Shown here one piece after another: positions 44,920-54,283 of a stretch of 60,904 nt of DNA. The DNA is from an uncultured Romboutsia sp. GTDB lineage: Bacteria > Bacillota > Clostridia > Peptostreptococcales > Peptostreptococcaceae. The notes beneath the pieces are model-generated. The model had not been told where the DNA came from and did not search any database. It was given only the letters and a program-made list of their open reading frames with translations. The stretch spans positions 1 through 60,904 of the forward strand of contig CALFLM010000086.1 in the NCBI GenBank assembly GCA_937880075.1. The letters run 5' to 3'. How positions within the stretch are numbered: position 1 is the stretch's first letter; every line of letters begins with the position of its first letter. The translations under genes and the position numbers were made by a program.

Positions 44920-45921
44920 ATGGATAGAAATTTAGCACTAGAACTTGTTAGGGTAACTGAAGCTGCAGCTTTAGTATCGTCAAAATTTATGGGGCGAGGC
45001 GATAAAAATGGAGCTGATGGAGCAGCAGTAGAAGCAATGAGGAAGGCTTTTGAATCAGTAAATATAAGTGGAGAGGTAGTTATAGGAGAAGGTGAACTTG
45101 ATGAAGCTCCAATGTTATATATTGGTGAAAAAGTAGGTAAGAGCGCTAGTGATAGTATGGAGGTTGACATAGCTGTTGATCCATTAGATGGGACAACTCT
45201 AATAGCAAAAGGTCTTCCAAATGTTATATCTGTAATAGCAATAGGATCTAAGGGGAGTTTATTAAATGCCCCAGATACATATATGAAAAAAATAGTAGTA
45301 GGACCAAGAGCTAAAGGTGCTATTGACTTAAATAAAACAGCTGAAGAAAACATAATAGCTGTATCTAAAGCATTAGGAAAAAAGACAACGCAAATGACAA
45401 TAGCTGTTCAAGATAGAGAAAGACATAATTATATAGTTGAAGCAGCTAGAAAACTAGGAACAAGAATCCAAATGTTTGGAGATGGAGATGTGGCCACTGC
45501 AATAGCAACTTGCTTTGATGATACAGGAATAGACATGATGATGGGTATCGGTGGAGGCCCAGAAGGTGTAATAACAGCGGCTGCTATAAAATGTATGGGT
45601 GGGGATATGCAAGCCCAAATATATCCATTAAGTGAACAAGAAGTAAACAGATGTTATGAATTAGGTTTTACAGATGAAGAATTAGAAAAAGTATTAACTA
45701 TTGAAGATTTAGCTAAGGGAGATAATTTATTCTTTGCTGCAACTGGCATAACAGAAGGAGATTTATTAAGCGGAGTAAAACATATTGGAAATAATAGAGC
45801 AAAAACTCAGTCAGTAGTAATGAGAGCAAAGACAGGTACTATAAGATTTGTTGATGCTATTCATAGTTTAGATAAAAATGATATATTAGTTGATTTGATG
45901 AAAAAATATAATATAGAATAA
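44920..45921 (+). CDS. glpX: Class II fructose-1,6-bisphosphatase
   Basis: A 333-residue GlpX FBPase of gluconeogenesis. Seen: RNLALELVRVTEAAALVS (3-20), GRGDKNGADGAAVEAMR, GEGELDEAPMLYIGE, and the metal-binding VDPLDGTTL (about 87-95), then GIGGGPEGVITAAAIK. ATG 44920 lies 9 bases after the second GGAG. An earlier in-frame ATG at 44911 abuts the SD. It stands alone between terminators. Confidence 0.93.
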   Translation: MDRNLALELVRVTEAAALVSSKFMGRGDKNGADGAAVEAMRKAFESVNISGEVVIGEGELDEAPMLYIGEKVGKSASDSMEVDIAVDPLDGTTLIAKGLPNVISVIAIGSKGSLLNAPDTYMKKIVVGPRAKGAIDLNKTAEENIIAVSKALGKKTTQMTIAVQDRERHNYIVEAARKLGTRIQMFGDGDVATAIATCFDDTGIDMMMGIGGGPEGVITAAAIKCMGGDMQAQIYPLSEQEVNRCYELGFTDEELEKVLTIEDLAKGDNLFFAATGITEGDLLSGVKHIGNNRAKTQSVVMRAKTGTIRFVDAIHSLDKNDILVDLMKKYNIE

Positions 45922-45931
45922 AACTAAAATA

Positions 45932-45962
45932 AGGAGCTATTTCTGGTTAGGAACTAGCTCCT
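45932..45962 (+). terminator. Terminator after glpX
   Basis: AGGAGCTA (45932-45939) pairs with TAGCTCCT (45955-45962). The U-tract is short. The remaining sequence to 46263 is AT-rich with no gene seen and may hold the rho promoter. Confidence 0.7.
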
Positions 45963-46263
45963 ATATTAATTATAAAAAGCATAAAGTTATTCATGAGATT
46001 TATATTAAGAATATTGCAGAAATAAAAAATAATGCATATATTATTTAGAGATTTTGAAAAATTACACACGATAGTTTAGAATTTTTTAAATAGTATAAAA
46101 TATATAATAGATAATTAGGTTATATATTTAGTTTATTTATTGACCATACATATTAATGGTGATATTATTAAAATTAATTATTGATTAAACTTTTCTTTTT
46201 CACACCTTTGATTTCCCAAAGAGATAAAGATACATATTTATATTATAGATGAGGAGGATTTTT

Positions 46264-47778
46264 TTGAATTTAGATCAAATAACATCAAATGAATTAAGTA
46301 GTAAAACATTAACTCAACTTAGAGATATAGCTAAAGAAATAGGTATAAAATCTGTGAGTAAATATAAAAAAAATGAATTAATTGAACTTATAAATGAAAA
46401 TATAAAAAAACAAGAGCCTATAGAAGTAAAAACAAATACAGCACAAGAAAATACAATAGAGAAAGATGAGAACGTGGAAAATAAAAGCTATTTAAAGCCT
46501 TATGAAAAGAGAAATACGGATAGGAATATAGATAGAAATACAGATAATAGATATCAAAGAAATGAAAATAAATCATCGAACACAGATTATGTGAATATGA
46601 GAAATAATAAGGTATACTACACACCTAAGGTTGTTGAAGAATCTAAAATAGTAGATGAATTTAATACATCAAAAGATGATGAAGTAGTGGGTGTTTTAGA
46701 AATATTACCAGATGGATTTGGATTTTTAAGAGGGTCGAACTATTTATCAACAGAAGGGGATGTATATGTATCACCATCTCAAATAAGAAGATTTAATATG
46801 AAGACTGGAGATAAAGTAAAGGGGATAACTAGACATCCTAAAACAGGAGAGAAGTTTAGAGCTCTTTTATATGTTCAAAAAATAAATGATGAAAATCCAG
46901 AAACTGCAATACAAAGAAAAGCATTTGAATTATTAACTCCAATATATCCAGAAGAAAGATTAACTTTAGAAAGAATCCAAAGCGATATAGCTACAAGACT
47001 TATAGACTTAATATCTCCTATAGGTAAGGGTCAAAGAGGATTAATAGTGGCTCCTCCTAAAGCTGGTAAGACTAGCTTACTAAAAAATGTTGCAAATAGT
47101 ATCGCTAAAAATCATCCAAATGTTGAATTAATAGTTCTTCTTATTGATGAAAGACCTGAAGAGGTTACTGATATGAGAGAATCTATAAATGGGGATGTTA
47201 TATATTCTACTTTTGATCAAGTATCAAGTCACCATGTTAAGGTTGCTGAAATGGTTTTAAATAGAGCTCAAAGATTAGTTGAGCATGGAAAAGATGTTGT
47301 GATACTTTTAGATAGTATTACAAGACTTGCAAGAGCTTATAACCTTACAATATCTCCAACAGGTAGAACTTTATCAGGAGGTTTAGATCCAGGAGCTTTA
47401 CATGGACCTAAGAAATTCTTTGGTGCAGCTAGAAATATAAGGCAAGGTGGATCTCTTACAATACTTGCAACTGCACTAGTTGAAACGGGATCAAGAATGG
47501 ATGATGTAATATTTGAAGAGTTCAAGGGTACTGGTAATATGGAATTAAATCTAGATAGAAAGTTAGCTGAAAAGAGAATATTCCCAGCTGTAGATATATA
47601 TAAATCGGGAACAAGAAGAGAGGATTTATTGCTTACTGAAGAAGAAAAAACTGCTCTATGGAAATTAAGAAGAGAAATGAGTAATAATTCAGTTTTAGAA
47701 GTTACTGATAAAGTTATTGAATTACTTAAGAGAACCAAAAATAATGATGAATTTATAAAATCGATAAAAGGTCTTTAA
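46264..47778 (+). CDS. rho: Transcription termination factor Rho
   Basis: A 504-residue hexameric RNA helicase. N-terminal Rho/SAP-like helices (TLTQLRDIAKEIGIKSVSKY), then an Asn/Arg/Asp-rich low-complexity insert (about 60-115, with DRNTDNRYQRNENKSSN), then the RNA-binding cold-shock fold (VVGVLEILPDGFGFLRG, about 142-158). The RecA-like motor has Walker A APPKAGKTSLL (about 262-272) and LLIDERPEEV. TTG start 46264 lies 6 bases after GGAGG; the ATG at 46249 precedes the SD. The insert recalls prion-like N-rich regions in some clostridial Rho proteins. Confidence 0.95.
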   Translation: MNLDQITSNELSSKTLTQLRDIAKEIGIKSVSKYKKNELIELINENIKKQEPIEVKTNTAQENTIEKDENVENKSYLKPYEKRNTDRNIDRNTDNRYQRNENKSSNTDYVNMRNNKVYYTPKVVEESKIVDEFNTSKDDEVVGVLEILPDGFGFLRGSNYLSTEGDVYVSPSQIRRFNMKTGDKVKGITRHPKTGEKFRALLYVQKINDENPETAIQRKAFELLTPIYPEERLTLERIQSDIATRLIDLISPIGKGQRGLIVAPPKAGKTSLLKNVANSIAKNHPNVELIVLLIDERPEEVTDMRESINGDVIYSTFDQVSSHHVKVAEMVLNRAQRLVEHGKDVVILLDSITRLARAYNLTISPTGRTLSGGLDPGALHGPKKFFGAARNIRQGGSLTILATALVETGSRMDDVIFEEFKGTGNMELNLDRKLAEKRIFPAVDIYKSGTRREDLLLTEEEKTALWKLRREMSNNSVLEVTDKVIELLKRTKNNDEFIKSIKGL

Positions 47779-47794
47779 GTAATAGAAAAACTCC

Positions 47795-47823
47795 TTGAAT
47801 GCATAAAAAACTTATGCTATAAT
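47795..47823 (+). promoter_or_regulatory. Sigma-A promoter of rpmE
   Basis: TTGAAT (47795-47800), a 17-base spacer and a perfect TATAAT (47818-47823), about 70 bases upstream of rpmE. It is the best vegetative promoter seen in the window and lets rpmE be expressed apart from rho. Confidence 0.8.
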
Positions 47824-47893
47824 GGTGTAGTTGATATTGCAAAACGAAAAATTAATATATTTAATTTATAGAATAACGAAAGAGGTGAATAGA

Positions 47894-48094
47894 ATGAAAA
47901 AAGATATACAACCAAAATACGAAGCTATAGAAGTACGTTGTGCTTGTGGAAACACATTCAAAGCTGGTTCTGTTAAGGATGAAATAAAAGTTGAAATATG
48001 TTCTGAATGCCATCCTTTCTATACTGGAAAGCAAAAGAATATAGAAGCTGGTGGAAGAATAGACAAGTTCAAGAAGAGATTCAAAATGGACTAG
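47894..48094 (+). CDS. rpmE: 50S ribosomal protein L31
   Basis: A 66-residue zinc-binding (C+) L31: CACGNTF (about 16-22) and CSECHPFYTGKQK (about 37-49) supply the four metal ligands. ATG 47894 follows AGAGGTGA; an in-frame ATG at 47831 lacks an SD and is rejected. Confidence 0.95.
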   Translation: MKKDIQPKYEAIEVRCACGNTFKAGSVKDEIKVEICSECHPFYTGKQKNIEAGGRIDKFKKRFKMD

Positions 48095-48105
48095 TCTTTT
48101 TAAAA

Positions 48106-48136
48106 AGAGGAGTTGGGAAACCAACTCTTCTTTTGT
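48106..48136 (+). terminator. Terminator after rpmE
   Basis: AGAGGAGTTGG (about 48106-48116) pairs with CCAACTCTTCT (48121-48131) and TTTTGTTT follows. Confidence 0.85.
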
Positions 48137-48194
48137 TTAATTACTGAACTTATGTATTAAATATATGACAATCAATTCATAGGGGGTACTAGGC

Positions 48195-48779
48195 ATGTAT
48201 AGACCAGTAAATCACGGATATATAGAAACTGTAATAGGTCCTATGTACAGTGGTAAAAGTGAAGAACTAATAAGAAGATTAAAAAGAGCTAAAATAGCTA
48301 AACAAAATATAGTTGTATTTAAACCTCAAATAGATGATAGATATAGCAAGGAAGACGTTGTTTCTCATAGTGGAAACAGTATAGAAGCTATACCTATAAG
48401 TAATTCTAAGCAAATATATGATTATATAGATGAAAAAACTCAAGTGGTTGGTATTGATGAAGTTCAATTTTTTGATAATAATATAGTTGATATAGCTATA
48501 GATTTGGCAGATCAAGGAATAAGAGTTATTACAGCTGGACTTGATATGGACTTTAAAGGAGAACCATTTGGGCCGACTCCAAGACTTTTAGCTGTATCTG
48601 AATTTGTTGATAAGATACAAGCTATATGTTCAGTTTGTGGACAACCTGCTACAAGATCTCAAAGATTAATAAATGGAAAGCCTGCGAGATATAATGATCC
48701 TATAATACAGGTAGGAGCAGTAGAAAGTTACGAAGCTAGATGCAGAAAGTGCCATGTAGTATATCATGAAGATAAATAA
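48195..48779 (+). CDS. tdk: Thymidine kinase
   Basis: A 194-residue type II thymidine kinase for dT salvage. Seen: P-loop GPMYSGKSEELIRRLKRA (15-32), Walker B IDEVQFF, lasso region GLDMDFKGEPFGP, and zinc-binding CSVCG with CRKCH (about 144-188). SD AGGGGG fits. The enzyme supplies dTMP to the thymidylate kinase encoded at 1938. Confidence 0.96.
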   Translation: MYRPVNHGYIETVIGPMYSGKSEELIRRLKRAKIAKQNIVVFKPQIDDRYSKEDVVSHSGNSIEAIPISNSKQIYDYIDEKTQVVGIDEVQFFDNNIVDIAIDLADQGIRVITAGLDMDFKGEPFGPTPRLLAVSEFVDKIQAICSVCGQPATRSQRLINGKPARYNDPIIQVGAVESYEARCRKCHVVYHEDK

Positions 48780-48791
48780 GTTTATTAACAT

Positions 48792-48825
48792 ATCCTTTTA
48801 AAGTTTTACTTTAAAAGGATTTTTT
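48792..48825 (+). terminator. Terminator after tdk
   Basis: A perfect 13-bp stem, ATCCTTTTAAAGT (48792-48804) with ACTTTAAAAGGAT (48808-48820), then TTTTT. Confidence 0.88.
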
Positions 48826-48881
48826 GTATTATAATAAAGTATAGATATATAAATTAAATTTTGATTTAAAGAGGTGGGTAA

Positions 48882-49781
48882 ATGAGCAATATATCTGTTG
48901 GAGGTCAAGCTGTTATAGAAGGTGTAATGATGCAATCTAAAGATCAAAGAGCTATTGCTGTAAGAAAAAGTGATGGAAAAATAGTGTTAAAAAAGAATAA
49001 TATTAAAAGTTGGATAAATGAAACAAATATAAATAAAATACCTTTTTTAAGAGGGTCATTTATATTATTGGAAACCATGATAGAAGGAATAAAAAGTTTG
49101 AATTTTTCATCCGAATTTTTTATTGAAGATGGAGAAGAGGATGCTTTTGATAGATTTATAAAAAAGATATTTAAGGACAAAGCTAATGATGCAATAATAG
49201 GTATATCTTTAGTACTATCTCTATTATTTTCGGTGGGTATTTTTATACTTATACCAACAACGGTTGGAGGTATATTTTCAAAAATAATTGATAATAAGTT
49301 AATACTTAATCTAATAGAGGGAATAATTAGAATAAGTATATTATTTGCATACATAGTTATAATATCACAAAATAGAGATATTAAAAGAGTATTCCAATAT
49401 CATGGAGCTGAACATAAATCAATACATTGCTATGAAAGTGGATTAGAATTAACAGTAGAAAATGCTAAAAAATTTACGACACTTCATCCTAGATGTGGAA
49501 CAAATTTTTTATTTATAGTTATGTTTACGTCAATAATATTATTTTCTTTCTTTGGATGGCCTAACCCATTAGTTAGAGTTGTTATGAGAATAATATTTAT
49601 TCCAATAGTTGCAGGAATATCTTATGAAATAATAAAATTTCTTGGGAAATATAATAATAAATTTACTAAAATTGTCGCATACCCTGGTATGATGTTACAA
49701 AAATTTACAACAAAAGAGCCAGATGATGAACAGCTAGAGGTTGCATTGACTGCTTTAAAAGCTGTAATAAATGAAAAATAA
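48882..49781 (+). CDS. DUF1385 family membrane protein (YqhQ-like)
   Basis: A 299-residue protein with the DUF1385 opening VGGQAVIEGVMMQSKD (5-20). Three or four hydrophobic segments follow (about 105-130, 142-165, 207-232). YHGAEHKSIHCYESG (about 173-187) and HPRCGTNFLF carry His/Cys residues that look like a metal site. The function is unknown. The family is regularly found before prmC-prfA in clostridia, and here its stop is 10 bases before prmC. Confidence 0.88.
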   Translation: MSNISVGGQAVIEGVMMQSKDQRAIAVRKSDGKIVLKKNNIKSWINETNINKIPFLRGSFILLETMIEGIKSLNFSSEFFIEDGEEDAFDRFIKKIFKDKANDAIIGISLVLSLLFSVGIFILIPTTVGGIFSKIIDNKLILNLIEGIIRISILFAYIVIISQNRDIKRVFQYHGAEHKSIHCYESGLELTVENAKKFTTLHPRCGTNFLFIVMFTSIILFSFFGWPNPLVRVVMRIIFIPIVAGISYEIIKFLGKYNNKFTKIVAYPGMMLQKFTTKEPDDEQLEVALTALKAVINEK

Positions 49782-49791
49782 AGGAGATAAT

Positions 49792-50646
49792 ATGATAATA
49801 AGAGATATAATCATTAAATACTCTAAAGAGATAGAAAAGATAAGTGATACTCCAAGACTGGATGTAGAATTATTTTTACAAAAAGCTCTTGGGGGAGTTG
49901 ATAGAATTTATATACATTTAAACTTAAACAAAGAACTTACAACAGAACAATATGATGAATTTATAGAATATATAAATGATAGAATTAATGGAAGACCAGT
50001 TGCATACATAGTAGGTAATAGAGAATTTATGGGACTAGACTTTTTTGTTAAGGAAGGTGTTTTAATTCCTAGACCGGACACTGAAACATTAGTTGAGGAA
50101 ATAATAGAACTTTGTAAAAATAAAAGTGAAGAAATTAATATACTTGATATCGGTACTGGATCTGGAGCTATTACTGTAAGTTTAGCTAAATATATATCAA
50201 ATTCAAAAGTAACGTCTTTTGATATATCAGATATACCTCTAGAAGTAGGTAAAATAAATGCTATAAATAATGAAGTCGATAATAAAATTGAATTTGTTAA
50301 GTCAGATGTATTTAGCGCTATAAAAGATAAAGGAAAGAAATTTGATGTAATAGTATCTAATCCACCGTATATACCTAAAAAGGATATCGAAACTCTTCAT
50401 ACACAAGTAAAGGATTATGAGCCATACAATGCTCTTGAAGGTGGAGAAGATGGACTTGATTTTTATAGACAAATAACTAGAGAATCAATAGACTATTTAA
50501 AGAAAGATGGTATATTGGCATATGAGGTTGGACATGATCAAGCTGAAGATGTATCAGAAATAATGAAGTCTTATGGATATACTAAAATATACAAAAAGAA
50601 GGATATACAAGGCATTGATAGAGTTGTTATAGGTTTTAAACTATGA
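49792..50646 (+). CDS. prmC: Release factor glutamine methyltransferase
   Basis: A 284-residue SAM-dependent enzyme that methylates the GGQ glutamine of release factors. Seen: RPVAYIVGNREFMGLDFFV, IPRPDTETLVEE, ILDIGTGSGAITVSLA (about 119-134) and the catalytic SNPPYIP (about 186-192). ATG 49792 follows AAAGGAGA. It sits immediately before its substrate gene prfA. Confidence 0.95.
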   Translation: MIIRDIIIKYSKEIEKISDTPRLDVELFLQKALGGVDRIYIHLNLNKELTTEQYDEFIEYINDRINGRPVAYIVGNREFMGLDFFVKEGVLIPRPDTETLVEEIIELCKNKSEEINILDIGTGSGAITVSLAKYISNSKVTSFDISDIPLEVGKINAINNEVDNKIEFVKSDVFSAIKDKGKKFDVIVSNPPYIPKKDIETLHTQVKDYEPYNALEGGEDGLDFYRQITRESIDYLKKDGILAYEVGHDQAEDVSEIMKSYGYTKIYKKKDIQGIDRVVIGFKL

Positions 50647-50688
50647 TATAATCAAAGAATTGATATTGACAAATAAAGAGGTGAAAAT

Positions 50689-51753
50689 ATGCTAAAGAAG
50701 TTAGAAGTATTAGAAGATAAATATAAAGAGTTAACAGAAAAAATAAGTGATCCTGAAATAATAAATGATCAAAAAACTTGGCAAAAATACATGAAAGAAC
50801 ATTCTGATTTAGAGCCGATAGTAATGAAGTATAGAGAGTATACAAATGTATTACAAAGCATAGCTGATTCAAAGGAAATATTACAAGAAGAATCAGATGA
50901 AGAGTTAAGAGAATTAGCTAAAATGGAATTATCAGAGATGGAAGATATGGTTGAGCCATTAGAAGCAGAGCTTAAGATATTATTATTACCTAAGGACCCT
51001 AACGATGATAAGAACGTTATCGTTGAGATAAGAGGTGGAGCAGGTGGAGACGAAGCAGCTCTATTTGCAGGTGATTTATTTAGAATGTATTCTAGATATG
51101 CAGAGAGAAGAAGATGGAAAATGGAATTATTAAGTGCAAGTGATACTGGTGTTGGTGGATATAAAGAAGTATCATTCTTAATAAAAGGTAAAGGTGCATA
51201 CTCAAGACTTAAGTATGAATCAGGAGTTCATAGAGTTCAAAGAATACCTTCTACTGAATCAGGAGGAAGAATACATACATCAACTGCTACAGTTGCAGTT
51301 TTACCAGAAGTTGAAGCAGTAGAAGTAAACATAAACCCAAATGATTTAAGAATAGATGTATTCCGTTCTTCAGGAAATGGTGGGCAAAGTGTTAACACTA
51401 CTGACTCTGCGGTAAGAATAACTCATATACCAACAGGAGAAGTGGTTTCTTGTCAAGATGGTAAATCTCAGTTAAAGAATAAAGAACAAGCACTAAAAAT
51501 ATTAGTAGCTAGATTAAATGATAAAGCTATAGCTGAGCAAAATAAAGATATAGCGGCAGAAAGAAAGAGTCAGGTTGGTACAGGAGATAGATCTGAAAGA
51601 ATAAGAACTTACAACTTCCCTCAAGGAAGAGTAAGTGATCATAGAATAAACTTAACATTATATAAGTTAGATTCATTCTTAGATGGAGATATCGATGAAA
51701 TGATAGATGCTCTAATAACTGTAGACCAGACTGAAAAGATGGCATCAATATAA
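50689..51753 (+). CDS. prfA: Peptide chain release factor 1
   Basis: A 354-residue class I release factor. Seen: the GGAGGDEAALFAGDLFRMY region, the catalytic GGQ in SSGNGGQSVNTTDSAVRITH (about 228-247), and KSQVGTGDRSERIRTYNFPQ. It reads UAA and UAG. TGA would be read by RF2 elsewhere in the genome, relevant to the TGA in pilD. SD AGAGGTGA fits. Confidence 0.96.
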   Translation: MLKKLEVLEDKYKELTEKISDPEIINDQKTWQKYMKEHSDLEPIVMKYREYTNVLQSIADSKEILQEESDEELRELAKMELSEMEDMVEPLEAELKILLLPKDPNDDKNVIVEIRGGAGGDEAALFAGDLFRMYSRYAERRRWKMELLSASDTGVGGYKEVSFLIKGKGAYSRLKYESGVHRVQRIPSTESGGRIHTSTATVAVLPEVEAVEVNINPNDLRIDVFRSSGNGGQSVNTTDSAVRITHIPTGEVVSCQDGKSQLKNKEQALKILVARLNDKAIAEQNKDIAAERKSQVGTGDRSERIRTYNFPQGRVSDHRINLTLYKLDSFLDGDIDEMIDALITVDQTEKMASI

Positions 51754-51779
51754 ATCCCTATTAATCTAGGGATTTTTTT
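51752..51779 (+). terminator. Terminator after prfA
   Basis: AAATCCCTA (51752-51760) pairs with TAGGGATTT (51767-51775), followed by TTTT. The arm overlaps the stop codon. Confidence 0.9.
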
Positions 51780-51925
51780 GAGTAACTTAAATTATTTTGA
51801 TGATTTTTAGAACTTTAATTAGTACTAACGATTTACATTTTTAATAAGTAAACTAAGGCTTTAAAAGATTGGATGAATATAGTTTGAGTAGATTAAAATT
51901 TCTATAATAACTTTGGTAATGTTAT

Positions 51926-51965
51926 CTCCTTGTAAAGTATATAATGTTATATACAATACAAGGAG
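51926..51965 (+). promoter_or_regulatory. Dyad hairpin enclosing the SD of the ZIP transporter gene
   Basis: CTCCTTGTA (51926-51934) pairs with TACAAGGAG (51957-51965). After an AA/AA internal loop, GTATATA (51937-51943) pairs with TATATAC (51948-51954) around ATGT. The right arm contains AAGGAG of the SD. It could be an RNA switch or a protein operator; I match it to no known Fur, Zur, MntR or DtxR site. Confidence 0.6.
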
Positions 51966-51972
51966 GGAGAAT

Positions 51973-52653
51973 ATGATACTTAGAATAACTATAATAGGAT
52001 TACTTGCGGGTGTTATTGGTACAGGTCTTGGTGGAATTATATCTGCTTTATTCAAAAGAAATGTTAACAGATATTTAGATTTTTTTATGGGGCTATCTGG
52101 TGGAATAATGCTATCAGTAGTTGTATTTGACTTAATGAAAGAATCTATGAATGAAATGGGTGTTTTACCTACTGTAATATTTACATTTGTTGGTGTATTA
52201 TTAACTATGTTTTTAAAAACAAAATTAGATATGTCTAAAGAAATGAAAACAGGGTACCTTATATTTATAAGTATATTGTTACATAATTTACCAGAAGGAT
52301 TAGCTATAGGCTCATCTTTTATGTCTACTGAAACATTAGGTATGACACTTGCAATAGTAATAGGTATACACAATGTTCCAGAAGGGCTAGCAATGGCATT
52401 AAGTTTAGTTGGAACTAAAATGAAAATATCTAAGGTTATTTTATTTACAATAATAGCAGGAATACCCATGGGAATAGGAAGTTTTATAGGTGCTTATTTC
52501 GGAGGGGTATTCCATTCGCTGATAGGAGTATTTCTTGCATTGGCAGCAGGTACAATGATGTATGTTGTGTTAGAAGAGATATTTCCAAAATCAAGAAGTT
52601 TATATTGCATAATAGGTTTTTTAATTGGGACAATAATTGTATATTACATCTAA
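51973..52653 (+). CDS. ZIP family divalent metal transporter
   Basis: A 226-residue protein with about eight hydrophobic segments. The ZIP metal-path motif appears as HNLPEGLAIGSSF (about 102-114) and HNVPEGLAMALSL (about 137-149), both with His and Glu. It should import zinc or another divalent metal. ATG 51973 follows AAGGAGGGAG. An upstream in-frame GTG at 51913 would run through the hairpin. The 3' end is close to the next gene. Confidence 0.9.
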   Translation: MILRITIIGLLAGVIGTGLGGIISALFKRNVNRYLDFFMGLSGGIMLSVVVFDLMKESMNEMGVLPTVIFTFVGVLLTMFLKTKLDMSKEMKTGYLIFISILLHNLPEGLAIGSSFMSTETLGMTLAIVIGIHNVPEGLAMALSLVGTKMKISKVILFTIIAGIPMGIGSFIGAYFGGVFHSLIGVFLALAAGTMMYVVLEEIFPKSRSLYCIIGFLIGTIIVYYI

Positions 52654-52681
52654 AAATGAGATGAAAGCAGGTATACTAAAG

Positions 52682-53722
52682 ATGAAAACTATCATAAGTA
52701 AAATAGATATAAATAATATAGATAAAAATGAGCTAAAAAAACAAGCAGAGTTATTAAAAGAAGGAAAAACTGTAATATTTCCTACAGAAACTGTATATGG
52801 ATTAGGAGCAAATGCTCTAGATGAAAATGCTGTAAAAAAAATATACGAAGCTAAGGGAAGACCTAGTGATAACCCACTTATAGTACATATATATAATAAA
52901 GAAGAAGTGTATAATCTAGCAAAGGGTATAAATGAGAAGGCAGAAATTATAATGGAGCATTTCTGGCCAGGTCCTATAACTATTATATTAAATAAAAAGG
53001 ATATAATTCCACATCAAACAAGTGGTGGGCTAGAAACAGTAGCTATAAGAATGCCATCTCATTCAATTGCTAGAGAAATAATAAAACAATCAGGAGTTCC
53101 TATAGCTGCTCCATCTGCAAATATTTCGGGAAGACCTTCTCCTACTAAAGCAGACCATGTTTATGAAGAAATGAACGGAAGAGTTAGTGGTATAGTTTTA
53201 GGTGGAGATTGTAACTTTGGATTAGAGTCAACAGTATTGGATGTAACAACAGAAAATCCTATGATATTAAGACCTGGTAGTATAACTAAAGAAGATTTGG
53301 AAAAAGTAATAGGTAAGGTTTTAATAGACCCTTCTTTAGCTAAAAAAGAAGACAATGACAAAGCCAAGGCGCCAGGTATGAAATACACACATTATTCTCC
53401 AGATGCAGATGTATATATTGTATTAGGTAATGAATATGACGTTATAGAAAAAATAAATTCTCTTGTGGAAGAAAATAAAGATAAGGGCTTAAAAACGGGA
53501 GTAATGTGTTTAGAAAAAAATAAACATAATTACAAAGGTGAAGTTTTATCTTTAGGTAATAGCTTAGAAGAAGTTGGAAGTAATTTATTTGATGCATTAA
53601 GACAAATGGATAAAATGAATGTAGATATAGTATATTCAGAGGAATTTCAAACAAATGGAGTGGGACAAGCTATAATGAATAGACTTTTAAAATCAGCAGG
53701 ATATAAAACTATAAAAGCTTAG
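52682..53722 (+). CDS. ywlC: L-threonylcarbamoyladenylate synthase (Sua5/YwlC type)
   Basis: A 346-residue enzyme that makes threonylcarbamoyl-AMP for t6A37 of tRNA. The N-terminal YrdC fold has VIFPTETVYGLGANALD (about 32-48), KGRPSDNPLIVHI, and APSANISGRPSPT (about 146-158). The C-terminal Sua5 domain begins with APGMKYTHYSPDADVYI (about 233). Start is uncertain: ATG 52682 has only AGGT about 10 bases upstream, and ATG 52661 is also in frame. Orthologues neighbour prfA in B. subtilis too. Confidence 0.93.
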   Translation: MKTIISKIDINNIDKNELKKQAELLKEGKTVIFPTETVYGLGANALDENAVKKIYEAKGRPSDNPLIVHIYNKEEVYNLAKGINEKAEIIMEHFWPGPITIILNKKDIIPHQTSGGLETVAIRMPSHSIAREIIKQSGVPIAAPSANISGRPSPTKADHVYEEMNGRVSGIVLGGDCNFGLESTVLDVTTENPMILRPGSITKEDLEKVIGKVLIDPSLAKKEDNDKAKAPGMKYTHYSPDADVYIVLGNEYDVIEKINSLVEENKDKGLKTGVMCLEKNKHNYKGEVLSLGNSLEEVGSNLFDALRQMDKMNVDIVYSEEFQTNGVGQAIMNRLLKSAGYKTIKA

Positions 53723-53818
53723 AAATATATCTATAAAAATATGAACAAATAATGTATAATAGTACAAGATTTATTTTATAACATAAACAGTATAAATATA
53801 GTTGGAGGTATTGTACAT

Positions 53819-54271
53819 ATGAAAATAGGATTAGCTAGTGACCACGGAGGATATAATTTAAAATCAGAAATAATAAAATATCTGAAAGAAAAAGGAATCG
53901 AATGTATAGACTTTGGACCAGATAATTCTCTAGAGTCAGTTGATTATCCTATATTTGGGGAAAAAGTTGCAAACGCTGTTACATCTAAAATAGTAGACTA
54001 TGGAATAGTGTGTTGTGGAACAGGAATAGGCATATCTTTAGCTGCTAATAAAGTTCCAGGTATAAGATGTGCTGTTGTGTCTGATGTATTCTCTGCAAAA
54101 ATGTCTAAGGCTCATAATGATGCTAATATGTTATCTTTAGGAGAAAGAGTATTAGGAAGAGGATTAGCTTTAGAGATTGTAGATGCATGGATAAATACAG
54201 AGTTTGAGGGAGATAGACACTCAAGAAGAGTTAATATGATAAAAGAAATAGAAGAAAGATACAACAAATAG
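53819..54271 (+). CDS. rpiB: Ribose-5-phosphate isomerase B
   Basis: A 150-residue RpiB/LacAB family protein: IGLASDHGGYNLKSEIIKYL (3-22), CCGTGIGISLAANKVPGIR (about 66-84) with the active cysteine, and HNDANMLSLGERVLG (about 99-113). It interconverts ribose-5-P and ribulose-5-P in the pentose phosphate pathway. SD TGGAGGT fits. It is 12 bases before upp. Confidence 0.95.
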   Translation: MKIGLASDHGGYNLKSEIIKYLKEKGIECIDFGPDNSLESVDYPIFGEKVANAVTSKIVDYGIVCCGTGIGISLAANKVPGIRCAVVSDVFSAKMSKAHNDANMLSLGERVLGRGLALEIVDAWINTEFEGDRHSRRVNMIKEIEERYNK

Positions 54272-54283
54272 GAGGCCTAGATA

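Noticed and set aside
51926..51965. Fur, Zur, MntR or DtxR operator before the ZIP gene
   Set aside because: The dyad does not match the consensus sites of these regulators that I know; left as an unassigned hairpin.
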